From Myotis daubentonii (lineage: Eukaryota > Chordata > Mammalia > Chiroptera > Vespertilionidae), in the NCBI RefSeq assembly GCF_963259705.1, contig NC_081840.1:148897549-148961548 (forward strand): DNA of 64,000 nt, in the 5' to 3' direction. The notes under the pieces were generated by a model. It was not told where the DNA came from. It worked only from the letters and a program-made list of their open reading frames with translations, and ran no database searches. The translations under genes were made by a program, and so were the position numbers. Below are positions 1 through 12,907 of this stretch, piece after piece (the first letter of the stretch is position 1; every line of letters begins with the position of its first letter).

Positions 1-64
1 AAAAATGGTGTACAAAAGGACTCATCTAAATAAACATAGTTAACTATAAACTATTACATAATAG

Positions 65-235
65 TCAACATTCACTAGTTTTCAAAGAATGACATTACAA
101 TTCAAACTAACATTGCTAATTAACTTGATTGTGATCATTAGTTCGCAATATATATATTAAATCATATTGTTGTTCACCTTAAAAATCACTTTGTGCAATT
201 TAAATATACACAATTTTTATCAATAAAGCTGAAAA
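65..235 (+). mobile_element. Old L1 3'-end fragment
   Basis: ACTTGATTGTGATCATTAG to CAATTTTTATCAATAAAGCT resembles L1M-type 3' ends. Approximate. Confidence 0.5.
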
Positions 236-1483
236 ATTAAAACTTTGCAGCATATGGCTTATTTTTCTGTGGTTATTAATAAAGCATTCAAACAACTAAA
301 GAGTATGGGAGGTTGCTATGAATTGACTTTTTGTTTCTGTAAATTTCTACCTTGAACAAATCCCTGACATCAGCTTGCTATATTTTTTAAATTCCTCTCT
401 TATCTAAAAAAGGTAAAGAAAACCTAGATTCCAAATAAATAAAGTATTTTAGAAAGTGTGTGTGGGGGGGGGGGGTATAGGCAGAGCAGTTATTTTGACA
501 TTTTAAGTTCCTTTTTAATCAAACAGTAGAAATTCAAATTTTATAATGAAGGACTAGCACTCCACCTCTCAAACTAATATTAGAACATTTAGGCTCTAGG
601 TGGCCAGATAGTCCTTCCAGAAAGCACCTGGATATGAACTGGTTGTGACCTAAAGGGACCACTTCGTAATTGTTAACTACTAATAATTTACTCAAAACCA
701 TATTTACATGCAGGAAGTACAATAGCATTTAAGAATAAGAGAAGCCACTTTCAAGTTCTTAAATGGTCATGTCCCCAAAAAACTGGTTTAAAATATTATA
801 TCCAGTTAGTTTAATAAGGGCAACAATAAAGCAAAAGAACTATGGAGGGTGTTTTCTTTCAAAGACTATAGCTTCATTTTACAGCAATATAAGCACTTTT
901 GCTAGTTACCCCACTATAACTTCCTTGAAAACACTTCACTTCCTTGAAAACCTCTAGAACAGTGACTATTCTTTCCAAGTTACAGTCAAACACACTGGCA
1001 TTAATATAATCATAAATTCTGATAGCTGAGCTTAGGAGGCATGCCAATGTGCCATCCTGTAGACAGCAGAAAACCACCCCAATGAGGAAACTGATGAGTA
1101 ACACACAGTTAAATTACATTTTTGCTTTAAGTATGTTTTTAAAACCAGCTCATCTCTCAATGAAATCGTGTTTTTATATAAACACTAAAGTTCATACTAA
1201 GCGATTCTTCAACTACTCCAAAAAATACAGTAGAATGTTGATGGATTTCTGGCTGGGTTTTAAAACTAGCTCCCCAAGGAATAAAAGCAACAGAAACCAG
1301 TTTTTGCAAAGCCTTCAGAACAAAACTTCAAGAATAGCAAAAGTGCTTCAAGAATTATTATTATAATTAGAATATTCTTTTGTACTTAGAAAAGTACAAT
1401 ATTTTTCCCTTTATAGCACAAAAACTGAACCAGAAGCCAGAAGTGGAAAAGAACTAAAGTTGTTACATTAAATAAGAGGGAAA

Positions 1484-1510
<27 letters not shown>
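1484..1510 (+). repeat. (TG)n microsatellite
   Basis: Pure GT run ending in GTATGTACATATA. Confidence 0.9.
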
Positions 1511-1514
<4 letters not shown>

Positions 1515-1635
1515 ACATATACTATAAAGACTGTACTCACCAGAAATTATTGATTTGTGGTAATGGGTAAAAAAAAATCAACAGACTTTTGAAGGAATTC
1601 TGAGAAGATTTCACTTAACTACTCTTAAATATCAT

Positions 1636-1745
1636 CTGTTATTTTTTAAAACCTTTATTACTGAAAGTATTACATATGTCCCCTTTTTCCCCCATTGAAC
1701 CCTCATAGCCCGCCACAGCCCCCTGCCCCAGGCCTCCACACCCTC
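1636..1745 (-). mobile_element. Antisense L1 3'-UTR fragment
   Basis: TTTTAAAACCTTTATTACTG then TACATATGTCCCCTTTTTCC is the antisense of a bat L1 3' end; truncated at the SINE that follows. Confidence 0.55.
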
Positions 1746-1789
1746 TTGTCTGTGTGTATTTTTTTAAATAAGAATCTATTTTATTTTAT

Positions 1790-1971
1790 TTTTAAATATA
1801 TTTATTGATTTCAGAGAGGAAAGGAGAGAAAATCATTGATTGGCTGGCTCCTGCACGCCCCTACTGGGGTTCAAGCCCACAACCTAGGCATGTGCCTTTG
1901 ACCGGAATCGAACCCGGGACCCTTCAGTCCACAGGTCAACGCTCTATCCACTGAGCCAAACAGGCTGGGGC
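1790..1971 (-). repeat. VES SINE
   Basis: tRNA-derived head at the right (GAGCCAAACAGGCTGGGGC), box-B-like GGTTCGATTCC complement at 1,902-1,914; antisense here, so sense relative to COL25A1. Confidence 0.85.
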
Positions 1972-3732
1972 TTAATTTCTTATATTACAGTTTGATCACT
2001 CCCCTTCAGAAGTTCCCTACAGTGCCAGTGAGGGTGCCAGGAGAGAGCACTTTCATTCACTTTCTGATATACAATTTAACTGTATGCATTATGGGCTGTA
2101 CAAATTTCATAAGGTTTGAATCACCAATTCCACTTATAGATAATTATCGGTGAGCGATGCACACAAAGACTTCCATGTCCCATTACTCATTGCAAATGTA
2201 TTTATAAAAGCCTGAAAATAATCTAGAGGTATAAAAAGATAAATTGTCAAATTATGGGCAATCCATACAAATATCATACAGAGATTTAGTATGGTTTAAC
2301 AATGAGTGTATACCATCATTATAAGAAACTATTTTTTCTACTTTTATAAGAAAAAATTTTCAAGTTTGCTATGTTCTAGATATAGAACATTGAGAACATT
2401 CATTTGAGCTACATATTATTAGCTCAAATGATTCAGACTCTACACAATAGGCTTTGATATAACCTAAATGCTTACTGTACTTAATCATTTCTGGTTAATA
2501 TTATAAGTTATATTATTGTTGTTCAATTCATGGTGGAGCATTGAAGAAACAAAGAATGATGACCATACTCTCAAGGAAAGCAAAATATCATAGAATATTC
2601 TTAATCAACATAAGAACAGTCTGCATACCCTGAAATGTTCACAAAGAAGACTAAACAGCATTAACTAGGGAGGATTATGACACTAAAATGAAAGAAGTTT
2701 ATATAAAATGTTATTCAATTGTTTTCCAAAAATTAAAGGAGTACTCTGTATTTAGTTAAGTTAGGTAGCTGCTATCATGGAGTTCAGCCTTTAGACCAGA
2801 CTACTAGTAAATAACACCCAAAAGTTTGCTTTACTTGGCAGAGTGCTTTAAAAAATTATCTGAATGCTTTCCAGTGGGTTTTACACTCCCATCTGATGAC
2901 AGGATACCCTCCCTAGTCTAACAAATGTCATGCATTACTTGCCTGCTATTTAAGTTTGCCTTCTGGCTTTAGACTTATGTCCTACCTGAAGAATCCCCAC
3001 TTGCCCTATATTTTGTTCTCTTTCTTCTCCATCTCCTCTTTCCTACAAACTCATCAAGTTTTACTTCTGCAAGTTGGGAACCATATTTCTAATTAACCTT
3101 TGACAATCTCATCTAAAATTCAGAAAAACTCCAAACTATTTCTCTGTGTATTGTCCTGGTGAAAAAAATCATCATCGACAACACAATTTGCTCTTAGCCA
3201 TATATTTTTTTCTAAAGGGAAATATTGCTCCATGACAAAAGAAGTTTAGAAAACATATACATCCCCACTTTGGAGAATCACAATACATAAATCCTACAGT
3301 AAACTAATCTGTTTAACCAAATATGTCTCTAAATTTTCTTCCTTAGAACATTTAACATGAAAAAGAAATGATGTTCACAGGAGCATAGTTGGATGCATTG
3401 TAATACATAAAAGACAACTGAGTGGATGGACCACTGGTAGAAAGGCAATTCCAAAGGTGCTCATAAATAGATCGATGGCAACTAGAAGGGAAAGACTACT
3501 AGAAAGCCATGATGCTCTGTCCTGAACTCTTGTGCTCAGACATTTCATCACAGAATCAGAAGAAAAGGCTGTTGGTTGTTCCATCAAATTTCTAAATCAT
3601 ATAAAACCAAGAGGAGTTGGAAATCTATTGAAAGAATCATGATCCCAACAAATCTTGATGAGGGTGGAGTTGGGAATCTATATAAATAGATGAAATCTTA
3701 GTGAAAATAAATATTAAGTCTTGATTTATCTT

Positions 3733-3806
3733 GGAGGAGGAGGAAGAGGAGGAGGAGGAGGAGGAGGAGGAGGAGGAGGAGGAGGAGGAGGAGGAGGAGG
3801 AGGAGG
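3733..3806 (+). repeat. (GGA)n purine tract
   Basis: More than 20 GGA units, nearly pure; (TCC)n on the COL25A1 sense strand. The poly-Ser frame here is an artefact. Confidence 0.95.
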
Positions 3807-4097
3807 AAAAAAGGAGGAGAAGCCACAATACCATATAATCAAGAATAAGGAAGACAGGACTTAACAGTGGCATATACAAAAAATACTTTGCAATTTTCAT
3901 TAACGCTAAACTCAGAGTCAGTCACTCAGAATTACGGGACCAACAAGAAAATCACTGTAATTTTAGGTTGCATTAGTTAGCATTATAGTATCTGGAACTA
4001 GGGAAGTTTTCTTCTCTTTCCCTCTCATATATCCTATTAAGCCCCATCTGGAGCTATATTCAGATCAATGTGCAACACTTTAAGAAAGAAGTAAACA

Positions 4098-4297
4098 GCC
4101 TGGGTGGTGTGGCTCAGTGGTTGAGCATCAACCCAGGAACCAAGAGGTCATGGGTTTGATTCCCAGTCAGGGCACATACCCAGGCTGTGGGCTTCATCCC
4201 CAGTAGGAGGCAGCCAATCAATGATGTTCCTCTCTCATGGGTGTTTCTATCTCTCTATCCCTCTTCCTTCCTCTCTCTCTAAAAATCATTAAAAAAA
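4098..4297 (+). repeat. VES-related SINE, divergent subfamily
   Basis: AGCCTGGGTGGTGTGGCTCA head; flanked by AAGAAGTAAACA-type duplication (AAGAAAGAAGTAAACA left, AAAAAGAAGTAAAC right). Confidence 0.85.
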
Positions 4298-4779
4298 GAA
4301 GTAAACAAAATGAAACACCAGAATGAGCTAAGGGCATTTATTCCAAAAATAAAAACATCAATAGAAAATATAATTGTTGATTTCAAACATTTGAAGAGTT
4401 GTCATAGTAGAGAAGCATTCCATTTAATTTTTATGATGTAAGGGGAATGGTGTACAGAACCAAGTGGTGGATGTTCTTGGGAGATGAATTTAAACTTCAC
4501 AAAAAGATGAAGCATTGTAACAAACTAGTCCAAAGAATGAATGGTCTATTCAAGAAATAATCAATCATTAAGTTGCATGACCATTTAGCCAGGATGTCAC
4601 TGAGGAAATTCATGCCGGAGTCCATTCATTGTCTTCACTAGCTGAGTTTAGACAGAGACCCCCCAAAAAAGGCTAGTAACCTTTGAAGTTCTAGTAAAGG
4701 TCAGAACTGTGAACTACCCAGTTAATTTAAGTAATAATAGTTGAAGCATCTCCACCTTAGTTCACTTAATTCCTTAGGT

Positions 4780-5095
4780 ACTTATGTAGATCTTTGTTGA
4801 TTATTGTTGATTAGATATTCCTGGAGATCTGTTGATGAGCAAATCAGATACTCTGCCTATTCCTGGAAATTGTCTGCTGATGTGTGTCATTAAAACCTCC
4901 TTACCCTAAGGGCTACTCCAGATGAATAAAAGCTTGGTGAGACCTGAGCACAGGGAGGAAGTCTTTCCGGACTTGCCCGCCTGGTCCCCTGGTATTGCAA
5001 AATTATCTCGTGTCTCTTTCTTTCATTTGTTGTGCGGCTCTTCTTTCAGATACCGAACCCTACTCCACGCGGGTCGTGGAAGGAATTACTCAGCA
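4780..5095 (+). mobile_element. Possible solo LTR, 3' part
   Basis: ATGAATAAAAGCTTGGTGAG followed by TCTCGTGTCTCTTTCTTTC looks like R/U5 of an endogenous retroviral LTR ending near CTCAGCA. The left edge is not found, and there is no internal viral sequence. Confidence 0.4.
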
Positions 5096-6048
5096 AATTC
5101 AAACATCAGATGCAACGTAAGTCTAGACAGCTTTAAATACTCTCCCAACACGGAGATTCTAAAATACTATTGGAAGCAACATCACCACTTGAAGACATTT
5201 CCACAAACAATGCAATACACTCTCCTTGAATACAAGTATGTCATTGCAAGTGGCTGCTGAAAGCTGACTCAGGAGAGCTGACTGTTCAATTTTCAGGATT
5301 CTGCAAACCCACTGTTGACCACAGTCAATATCAAAATTCAAATCATATAAACTTACCATGAAATAAACTACATTTAAAACAAAGCTAATAAACACTCAAG
5401 TAATCACGTCCTAATTGCACTTTGCTATCCTGAAATTAACCCTCATGGGAGAGTTATACCCTAAAAATCTTCAAATGCTACAAATGAGGGCTTTTTTTGA
5501 GAGCAGTTGTAAAATATTTGTCATCGGCACACCAGGTCTGTAGTATACTTAGTCAACAAGTATTTATTAAGCTCCCAAATATACAGTTTGAGGCTGTGTA
5601 GAATAGGAGTAGGAATTAAAGGGGTACTCCTCGGGAAAATAGAAAGCATTATCAGAACTTTCAAGTGATCAGCCTTCTTATTGAATACACTGTGGAACAT
5701 TTATACAATACTCTACAGCTTTTAAAGAAGAATGCTGTGTAATAATTTGTATTGGGAAGACACACAATACACTGATAACACTAGTCTCCTCTGCAGAGAG
5801 AAACTGAATATTATATACTGTTTTTAACTCGTATGTTTGCATTTTTGGTACATGCCTGTATTATTTTAACATAATAACAAAAGGCTGTAATCAAACACAA
5901 AGAAAGGAATCATCCTTGAGCAATACCCTGACCAAAAGGCAGCAAACAGAAGCATCCACAAGGGAGAGAGGAGAGGAAAGCACCCTTGACAAAGGCAGTG
6001 GTAGCAGAGATAAATTTCTTAATCCTCCACCCAGAAGGGAAGATGATA

Positions 6049-6560
6049 CAGGCATCCCCCCGTCCTCAGGGAATATGTTCCAAGACCCCCAATGGCTGCG
6101 TGAAACCACAAATAGTCCCAAACCTGATATATACGATGTTTTCCTATACATACATACATGTGAATGATAAAGAGCCATGTATAAAGTAGGCACAGTAACA
6201 ACAATAACTAATAATAAAGTAGAACAATTATGACAATATACTACAACTAAACTTATGTGAATGTGGCATCATTAAGTAAAATAAGGGTCACTTGAGCACA
6301 AGCACTGCAATACAGACACAGTCTACCTGATAACCAGCTACTAAGTGAGTAATAGGAGGGGAGCATCTGCAGTGTGGAGATGCTGGACAAAGGGATGGTT
6401 CACATCTAGGCGGAATAGTGTGAGATTTCATCATGCTACTCAAAATGGCTTGCAATTTAAAACTTATGAGCTGTATATTTCTGGAATTTTCCATTTAATA
6501 TTTTTGGACTGTGGTTGAACGTGGGTGACTGAAACTGTGGATAAGGGAGGGGAGATACTC
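6049..6560. mobile_element. Tigger/MER2-like DNA transposon remnant
   Basis: Left end TA|CAGGCATCCCCCCGTCCTC; right end, reversed, GAGTATCTCCCCTCCC: pogo-like inverted ends. Inner motif GGCTGCGTGAAACCACAAAT. No transposase frame. Confidence 0.6.
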
Positions 6561-6666
6561 TACACCCTGATTGTCCTGACAGCCCTCCATTTCCTACTCT
6601 TCTAGGACAGCCCGCACAAATCTAATATTCCTGCCTTCCTTAGTCACTGGGTATTCTTAAGAGAAA

Positions 6667-6885
6667 GGTTCTCAACTGGGGGAAATTTTGACCCTATGGG
6701 ACATTTGGCAATTCTAGAGATATTTTGGCTGCAGAAATTGAGGGTACAACAGGCATCTAGTCGGTAGAGGCCAAGAACGTTGCTAAACACCATACGATGC
6801 ACAGGACAGCCTCCCATGAACAAAGAATTATCCAGCCCAAAATATCAATAATGACAAAGTGGAGAATTCCCTGCACCACTGTTGC
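6667..6885 (+). mobile_element. MER20 (hAT-Charlie MITE)
   Basis: GGTTCTCAACTGGGGGAAAT ... GGGACATTTGGCAATTCTAG ... CACAGGACAGCCTCCCATGA follows the MER20 consensus I recall. Its 3' end is worn. Confidence 0.75.
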
Positions 6886-7169
6886 TTAAGGCCACCTGAG
6901 GGGATCTCTGTCTTTATAACCCAAGACAGTCTAGCCAGTGTCTTCATTAGAAAATATGGCTAGAGAATTGAACTGATGTTTAAGAGCGCCTGTGAGGCTC
7001 CTTAAAAATAACTGCTATGGAAGGCAGCCTGGGGAGGCTTAAAAATGTCACAATTGACCTAACAACTTACAGAGATCATTTTTCTTCAGAAAAACCATTT
7101 AATTGGTGTGTCACCAGCATTTCTGCAAAGTAGCATAATACTCATTAGAGAACTTTCCAATTTTCTTAG

Positions 7170-7480
7170 GGGAAAAAAAGTAAGTATCACATGATCTCAC
7201 TTATATGTGAATCTAATGAACAAAATAAACTGACAAATAAAACAGATCCAGAGACATGGAAGAATTCAACAGACTGACAATTATCAGAGGGAGGGGAGGG
7301 GAGGGTGGGAAGAGATTAACCAAAGAACTTAAATGCATGTATACATAACCCATGGATACAGACAATGGTGCAATGACGGCCTGAGGAGGAAGGAAGGGGG
7401 AAAAGAGGGTCAGTGGGGGGGAGGAAGACATCTGTAATATTCCTACAATAAAGATAAATTTTAAAAAATTTAAATACCAA
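7170..7480 (+). mobile_element. L1 3'-end fragment
   Basis: TATCACATGATCTCACTTAT through a G-rich 3' UTR to ACAATAAAGATAAATTTT. Edges approximate. Confidence 0.7.
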
Positions 7481-7808
7481 CTTCTCTAATAATCACAATA
7501 AATGTTTTATTAGTTAATTAAATAAAAACATTTTTAAAGACTACTGTAAGGGCAAATGACCTGAGTATACACTTTTCCAAAGAGGACATACAGATGGCCA
7601 ATAGACATATGAATAGATGCTCAAGGTCAATAATCATGAGAGAAACGTAAATTAAAACCACAATGAATATCACTTCACACCTGCCAGAATGGCTATCATC
7701 AACAGGAACAAGCGTTGGTGAGATCTAAGGAAAAGGAAACCCTTGTGCACTGTTGGTGGGAATGCAGACTGGTATGGAAAGCAGTATGGAGTTTCCTCAA
7801 AAAATTAA

Positions 7809-8051
7809 AAATGCACCCTAGCCAGGTTGGCTCAGTAGATAGAGCATTGACCCTCGGACTGAAGGGTCCCAGGTTCAATTCTGGTCAAGGGCATGTACCT
7901 CAGTTGCAGGCTCAATCCCCGGCCCTGGATGGGGCACATGCAGGAGGCAATCAATAGATGTGTCTCTCTCACATCTATGTTTCTCTCTGTCTCTCCCCTT
8001 CCCTTCCATTCTCTCTAAAAATCAATGGAAAAATATCCTTGGGAGAAGATT
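7809..8051 (+). repeat. VES SINE nested in L1
   Basis: Head CCTAGCCAGGTTGGCTCAG; tail variant with ATATCCTTGGGAGAAGATTA; flanking AAAAAATTAAAA duplications. Confidence 0.85.
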
Positions 8052-8537
8052 AACAAAACAAAAAAATTAAAAGTGAAACTGCCTTATGACCCAGCAATTC
8101 CACTTCTGGAAATTTAGCTAAAGGAACCCCAAATACTAATTCAAAAGAATATATGTACCCCTATGTTCACTGCAACATTATTTAGTATAATAAACAAGAT
8201 TCAAAAGCAACCCAAGTGTCCATTAGTAGATGAGTGGATAAAAAAGCTGTGGTACATTACACAAATGGAATACTACTTGACCTTAAGAAAGGAAATCTTA
8301 CCCTTTGCAACAGCATGAATAGACCTAGAGAACGTTATGCTAAGTAAAATAAGCCAGTCAGAGAAAGACAAGTACCACACAAATTCATTCATATGTGAAA
8401 TCTAAAGAACAAAATGAACTAGCAAAATATAGACAGACTCATAGGCAGAGAGCAGGCTGACAGCTTTTGTGGATGTAGGGCTGGGTGGGGGTGGGGATGA
8501 AGGGATAGAGCAAAAAAGAAAAAAAAACTCATGGACA

Positions 8538-8755
8538 GCCGTAGCCGGTTTGGCTCAGTGGATAGAGCGTCGGCCTGCGGACTGAAGGGTCCCAGGTTCG
8601 ATTCCGGTCAAGGGCATGTACCTTGGTTGCAGGCACATCCCCAGTGGGGCGTGTGTAGGAGGCAGCTGATCGATGTTTCTCTCTCATCGATGTTTCTAAC
8701 TCTCTCTCCCTTCCTCTCTGTAAAAACTCAATAAAATATATTTTTAAAAAAAACA
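8538..8755 (+). repeat. VES SINE nested in L1
   Basis: Head GCCGTAGCCGGTTTGGCTC, box B GGTTCGATTCC; flanked by AACTCATGGACAG copies. Confidence 0.9.
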
Positions 8756-9145
8756 ACTCATGGACAGGACAACACTGTGGTGATTGCTGGGGGAGTGGGG
8801 AGATGAAGGAGGGTATAAAGGGGATAAGTGGTGATGGACGGAGACTTGACTTTGGGTGGTGAACACACAATACAGTGTACAGATGATGTGTTGTAGAATT
8901 GTGCACCTGAAGCCTGCATAGTTTTATTAACCAGTGCTACCCCAATATATTCAATAAAAAGGAAAAGAAGACTACTAGATACACGACTCTTTAACCTTTG
9001 CCAGAGTTGAATTAGGTAATACCAGAGGTGAGTTACCACCCACAGTATATAATTTTTAGATACTAATATCCAAAATTTTTAATATTTATAATAAACTCTC
9101 TCCTTTAAGCTAGTAATATGAGGCTATCAAAACATAAGCTGTTTT

Positions 9146-11261
9146 ATTACATTAGAAAGATCATACACCATGATCAAGTGGGATTTATTCCAGTGATGAA
9201 AGGCTGGTACAATATCCACAAATCAATAAATGCAATACATCACGTAAACAAATTGAGCGACAAAAATCACATAATCATATCAATTGATGCAGAAAAGGCA
9301 TTTGACAAAATCCAACACCCTTTCCTGATAAAAACTCTCAGTAAAGTGGGAATAGAAGGCTCATACCTCAACATAATAAAAGCCTTATATGACAAACCTT
9401 CAGCCAACATCATACTCAATGGGCAAAAACTAAAACCATTTCCCCTAAAAACAGGAACAAGACAGGGATGCCCACTTTCACCACTCGTGTTTGACATTGT
9501 ACTGGAAGTGCCAGCCATAGCAATCAGACAAGAAGAAGAAATAAAAGGCATCCAAATTGGAAAAGAAAAAGTAAAATTGTCATTATTCGCAGATGACATG
9601 ATACTGTACATAGAAAAGCCCAATGACTCCATCAAATAACTACCAGAACTAATAAATGAATTTGGCAATGTAACAGGATACAAAATTAACACCCAGAAAT
9701 CTTTGGCTTTTTTATAGAACAATAATGAACTCAGAAAGAGAAACTAAAAAAACAGTCCCATTTACCATTGTAACAAAACAATTAAGAGACCTAGGAATAA
9801 ATTTAACCAAGGAGGTAAAGGACCTATACTCAGATAATCATAGGACTCTGAAAAAAGAGATAGAGGAAGACATAAACAAATGGAAGAATATACCGTGTTC
9901 ATGGATTGTAAGAATCAACATCATTAAAATGTCCATACTATCCAAAGCAATCTATAGATTCAATGCAATCCCCATTAAAATACCAACAGCATACTTCAAA
10001 GACCTAGAACAAACTCTCCAAAAATTCATATGGAATAAAAAAAAGACCCTGAATAGCTGCAGCAATCTTAAGAAAGAAGAACAAAGTAGGTGGGATCTCA
10101 ATACCAGATATCAAGCTGTATTACAAAGCCACTGTTCTCAAAACTGCCTGGTACTGGCACAAGAACAGACATATAGACCAAGGAACAAAACAGAGAACCC
10201 AGAGATCAACCCAAGCCATTATGCTCAATTAACATTTGATAAAGGAGGCAATAGCATACAGTGGAGTCAAAACGGTGTCAGGAAAATTGGACAGATACAT
10301 GCAAAAAAATGAAACTAGACCACCAACTTACACCATACACAAAAATAAACTCAAAATGGATAAAGGACTTAAATGTAGGATGGGAAACCATAAAAATCCT
10401 AGAAGAAGCCATAGGCAGCAAAATAGCATACATATGTCATAGCAATATCTTTACCGATACAGCTGCTAAGGAAAAAAAATAAACAAATGGGACTACATCA
10501 AAATAAAAAGCTTCTGCACAGCGAAAGAAACCAACAACAAGAAAACCCACTACATTCGAGAACATATTTGCCAATGTTATCTCTGATAAGGGTTTAATCT
10601 CCAAAATTTATAGGGAACTCATACAGCTTAACAAAAGGAAGATAAACAATCCAATCAAAAAATGGGCAAAGGACCTAAATAGACACTTTTTGAAAGACAT
10701 ACAGAAAGCTGAGAGACATATGAAAACATGCTCAAAGTCACTAATTATCCGAGAGATGCAAATCAAAACAACAATGAGATACCATCTCACACCTGACAGA
10801 ATGGCAATCATCAACAAATCAACAAGGGACAAGTGCTGGAGAGGATATGGAGAAAAAGGAGCCTTCGTGCACTGCTGGTGGGAATGCAGACTGGTACAGC
10901 CACTGTGGAAAACAGTATGGCATTTCCTCAAAAAATTAAAAATGGAACTTCCATTGGAGCCAGTAATTGCACTTCTAAGAATATATCCCAAGAAACTAGA
11001 AACACCAATCAGAAAGGATATGTGCACCCTATGTTCATAGCAGCACAATTTACAATAGCTAAGATTTGGAAACAGCCTAAGTTCCCATCAGCAGCTGAGT
11101 GGATGAAAAAACGATGGTACATCTACACAATGAAATACTACGCTGCTATAAAAAAGGAGAAATTCTTACCATTTGCAACAACATGGATGGAACTGGAGAG
11201 CATTATACTAAGCAAAATAAACCATTTAGAGAATGATAAATATCACATGATCTCACTGTGA
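9146..11261 (+). pseudogene. L1 ORF2 pseudogene (reverse transcriptase and C-terminal part)
   Basis: The reverse-transcriptase part (9,146-9,639) contains [34 protein letters not shown] and the catalytic LFADDMILY. It stops at 9,637-9,639, continues in another frame (9,725-10,312, LSKAIYRFNAIPIKIPTAYF) and then in further frames to 11,261 (CWWECRLV and TTWMELESIILSKIN). Several frameshifts make it non-coding. Confidence 0.85.
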
Positions 11262-11545
11262 TATTTGAACAACATAAACTGGTGAACAAAAATAGAACCA
11301 GAGTCATAGAAGCATCAAACAGACTGTCCAACCTATGAGGGAAGGTGGGGGTTGAGGGAATAAGTGATCAACCAAAGGTCATGTATGCATCCATATGAGC
11401 ATAACCAATGGACACAGACGGGAGGGGGTGGGTAAGGGCATGTGCTGGGGGGTGGGGGCGGCCTGGGAGTGGAGTGGTCAATGAGGGAAAAAGGAGACTT
11501 ATGTAATACTTTAAAAAATAAATAATTTAAATTTTAAAAAAGAAT
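9146..11545 (+). mobile_element. 5'-truncated L1 (ORF2 3' half and 3' UTR, 2.4 kb)
   Basis: Flanked by ATAAGCTGTTTT (9,134-9,145) and ATAAGCTGCTTT (11,546-11,557), one mismatch. Starts inside ORF2 with HDQVGFIP and ends in an A-rich tail. Confidence 0.85.
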
Positions 11546-12659
11546 ATAAGCTGCTTTGAATTAAAGTAAATATCTCCCTACAAAAACCACCAATCACTGC
11601 GTAGTCTCAATGTATCCTCACTGGCCCTCAGCCCCCATTCTGTCATATATTCTTCCTAGGATGTGTGGGTAGGGCCATTACCTAGCTTCAGCCATTCATC
11701 CACCAAAACCCAAGCGCTCAGACAAAAGGTGGCAGCAACTAAAACAGGAGCAGAGAAGAGCATCCATATACCTGGGCGGCAAGAGGGTGCTAGTAAAGTG
11801 AACATTGAGGGTAGGTAACAGCAGAGGCAGAGAGCAAACAAGGCAGGGGTGACCGGGAAAGATAACTGGCCAAGAATAGACAAATAAATCTTAGAAGCAT
11901 TGACTAAAACCAAGTTGTCTGAAGCATGAATGAACATAATGGGAATTGGATGAAAATGTCCAAGGAAAAGCCAAACTAGTAGATAAGATATCTGAAGTCA
12001 AAGCCAGGAGTGCCAAAATAGCATCATAAAAATTTCAGAAGCAACCACATGCTCACGCCAAGCAAATGTGGCCTTGTTAAATAATGTAATTGCCTGGACA
12101 TAGTATCCAAAAACACAAGGGCGAGGTCAGCACCTCTTTCTTTAACATTAGTGGAACTATTCATTGATACCGAAACACAGGAAGCTGATTCTCTCCAAGT
12201 GGTCTCCAAACAAATCATCAGTATTATAATTTTAAAGGCCACTTATGTAAATCATGCCAATAATACACAGTCATACCAATCAGCACTACCCCCACCGAAC
12301 ATCAAAAGAGATAGAATAATAACCATTACTATACTAAAGTGTAAAAACAAATTTTTTTGCTACCTAAAAAATATTTTCCTGTGTGATTGCTTTAGGAATG
12401 AATATAGGGGAATGTATGATTCTGACTCTTTGAGAGCTATTTTAAAACTCTGTAGGTATCTATTAACATGCGAATTCTTTCTGAGTGAAATTGACTTCCC
12501 TTCCTCACTATGGATAAGTCCAGTTTTGCCTCCATTTTTACATCGATTACAATATTCTGCAACTATAAATGTGTCTTTAAATTCTCAAGTGAACATCTTG
12601 CCAGTTACTTCTTTAATGATTTAGTAAAATTTTTAACAAATGTTCTCTTTTTTTCATCC

Positions 12660-12907
12660 TTGCCCAAGGATATAATTTTTCCATTGATTTTTTTAGAGAG
12701 TGGAGGGGAGGTAGGAGGGGGAGAAAGAGAGAGAAACATCCATGTGAGAGAGACACACTGACTTGTTGCCTCCCGCATGCTCCCTGACTAGGGCTGAGGA
12801 TGGAGCCTGAAACCAACCAAGGTACATGCCCTGGACCGGGAGTTGAATCCGAGACTCTTCAGTCAGCGGGCCAACACTCTTAACCACCGAACCAAACTGG
12901 CCAAGGC
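12660..12907 (-). repeat. VES SINE
   Basis: Antisense tail CCAAGGATATAATTTTTCCA at left, head complement AACCAAACTGGCCAAGGC at right. Confidence 0.85.

Larger units (their letters stand above)
7543..8968 (+). mobile_element. Older L1 3' fragment with two nested VES SINEs
   Basis: L1 ORF2 tail and 3' end recognisable without an open frame (GCACTGTTGGTGGGAATGCA at about 7,748; TGAATAGACCTAGAGAACG). Interrupted by SINEs at 7,809 and 8,538. Edges approximate. Confidence 0.7.

Noticed and set aside
1786..1971. tRNA gene-like A/B boxes in this and the other SINEs
   Set aside because: They belong to tRNA-derived SINE heads; no mature tRNA cloverleaf or 3' end is present.
3637..3900. Poly-serine frame
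   Set aside because: Translation of the GGA microsatellite.
12151..12624. 157-codon plus-strand frame
   Set aside because: Low-complexity AT-rich translation without family resemblance, start context or splice signals.
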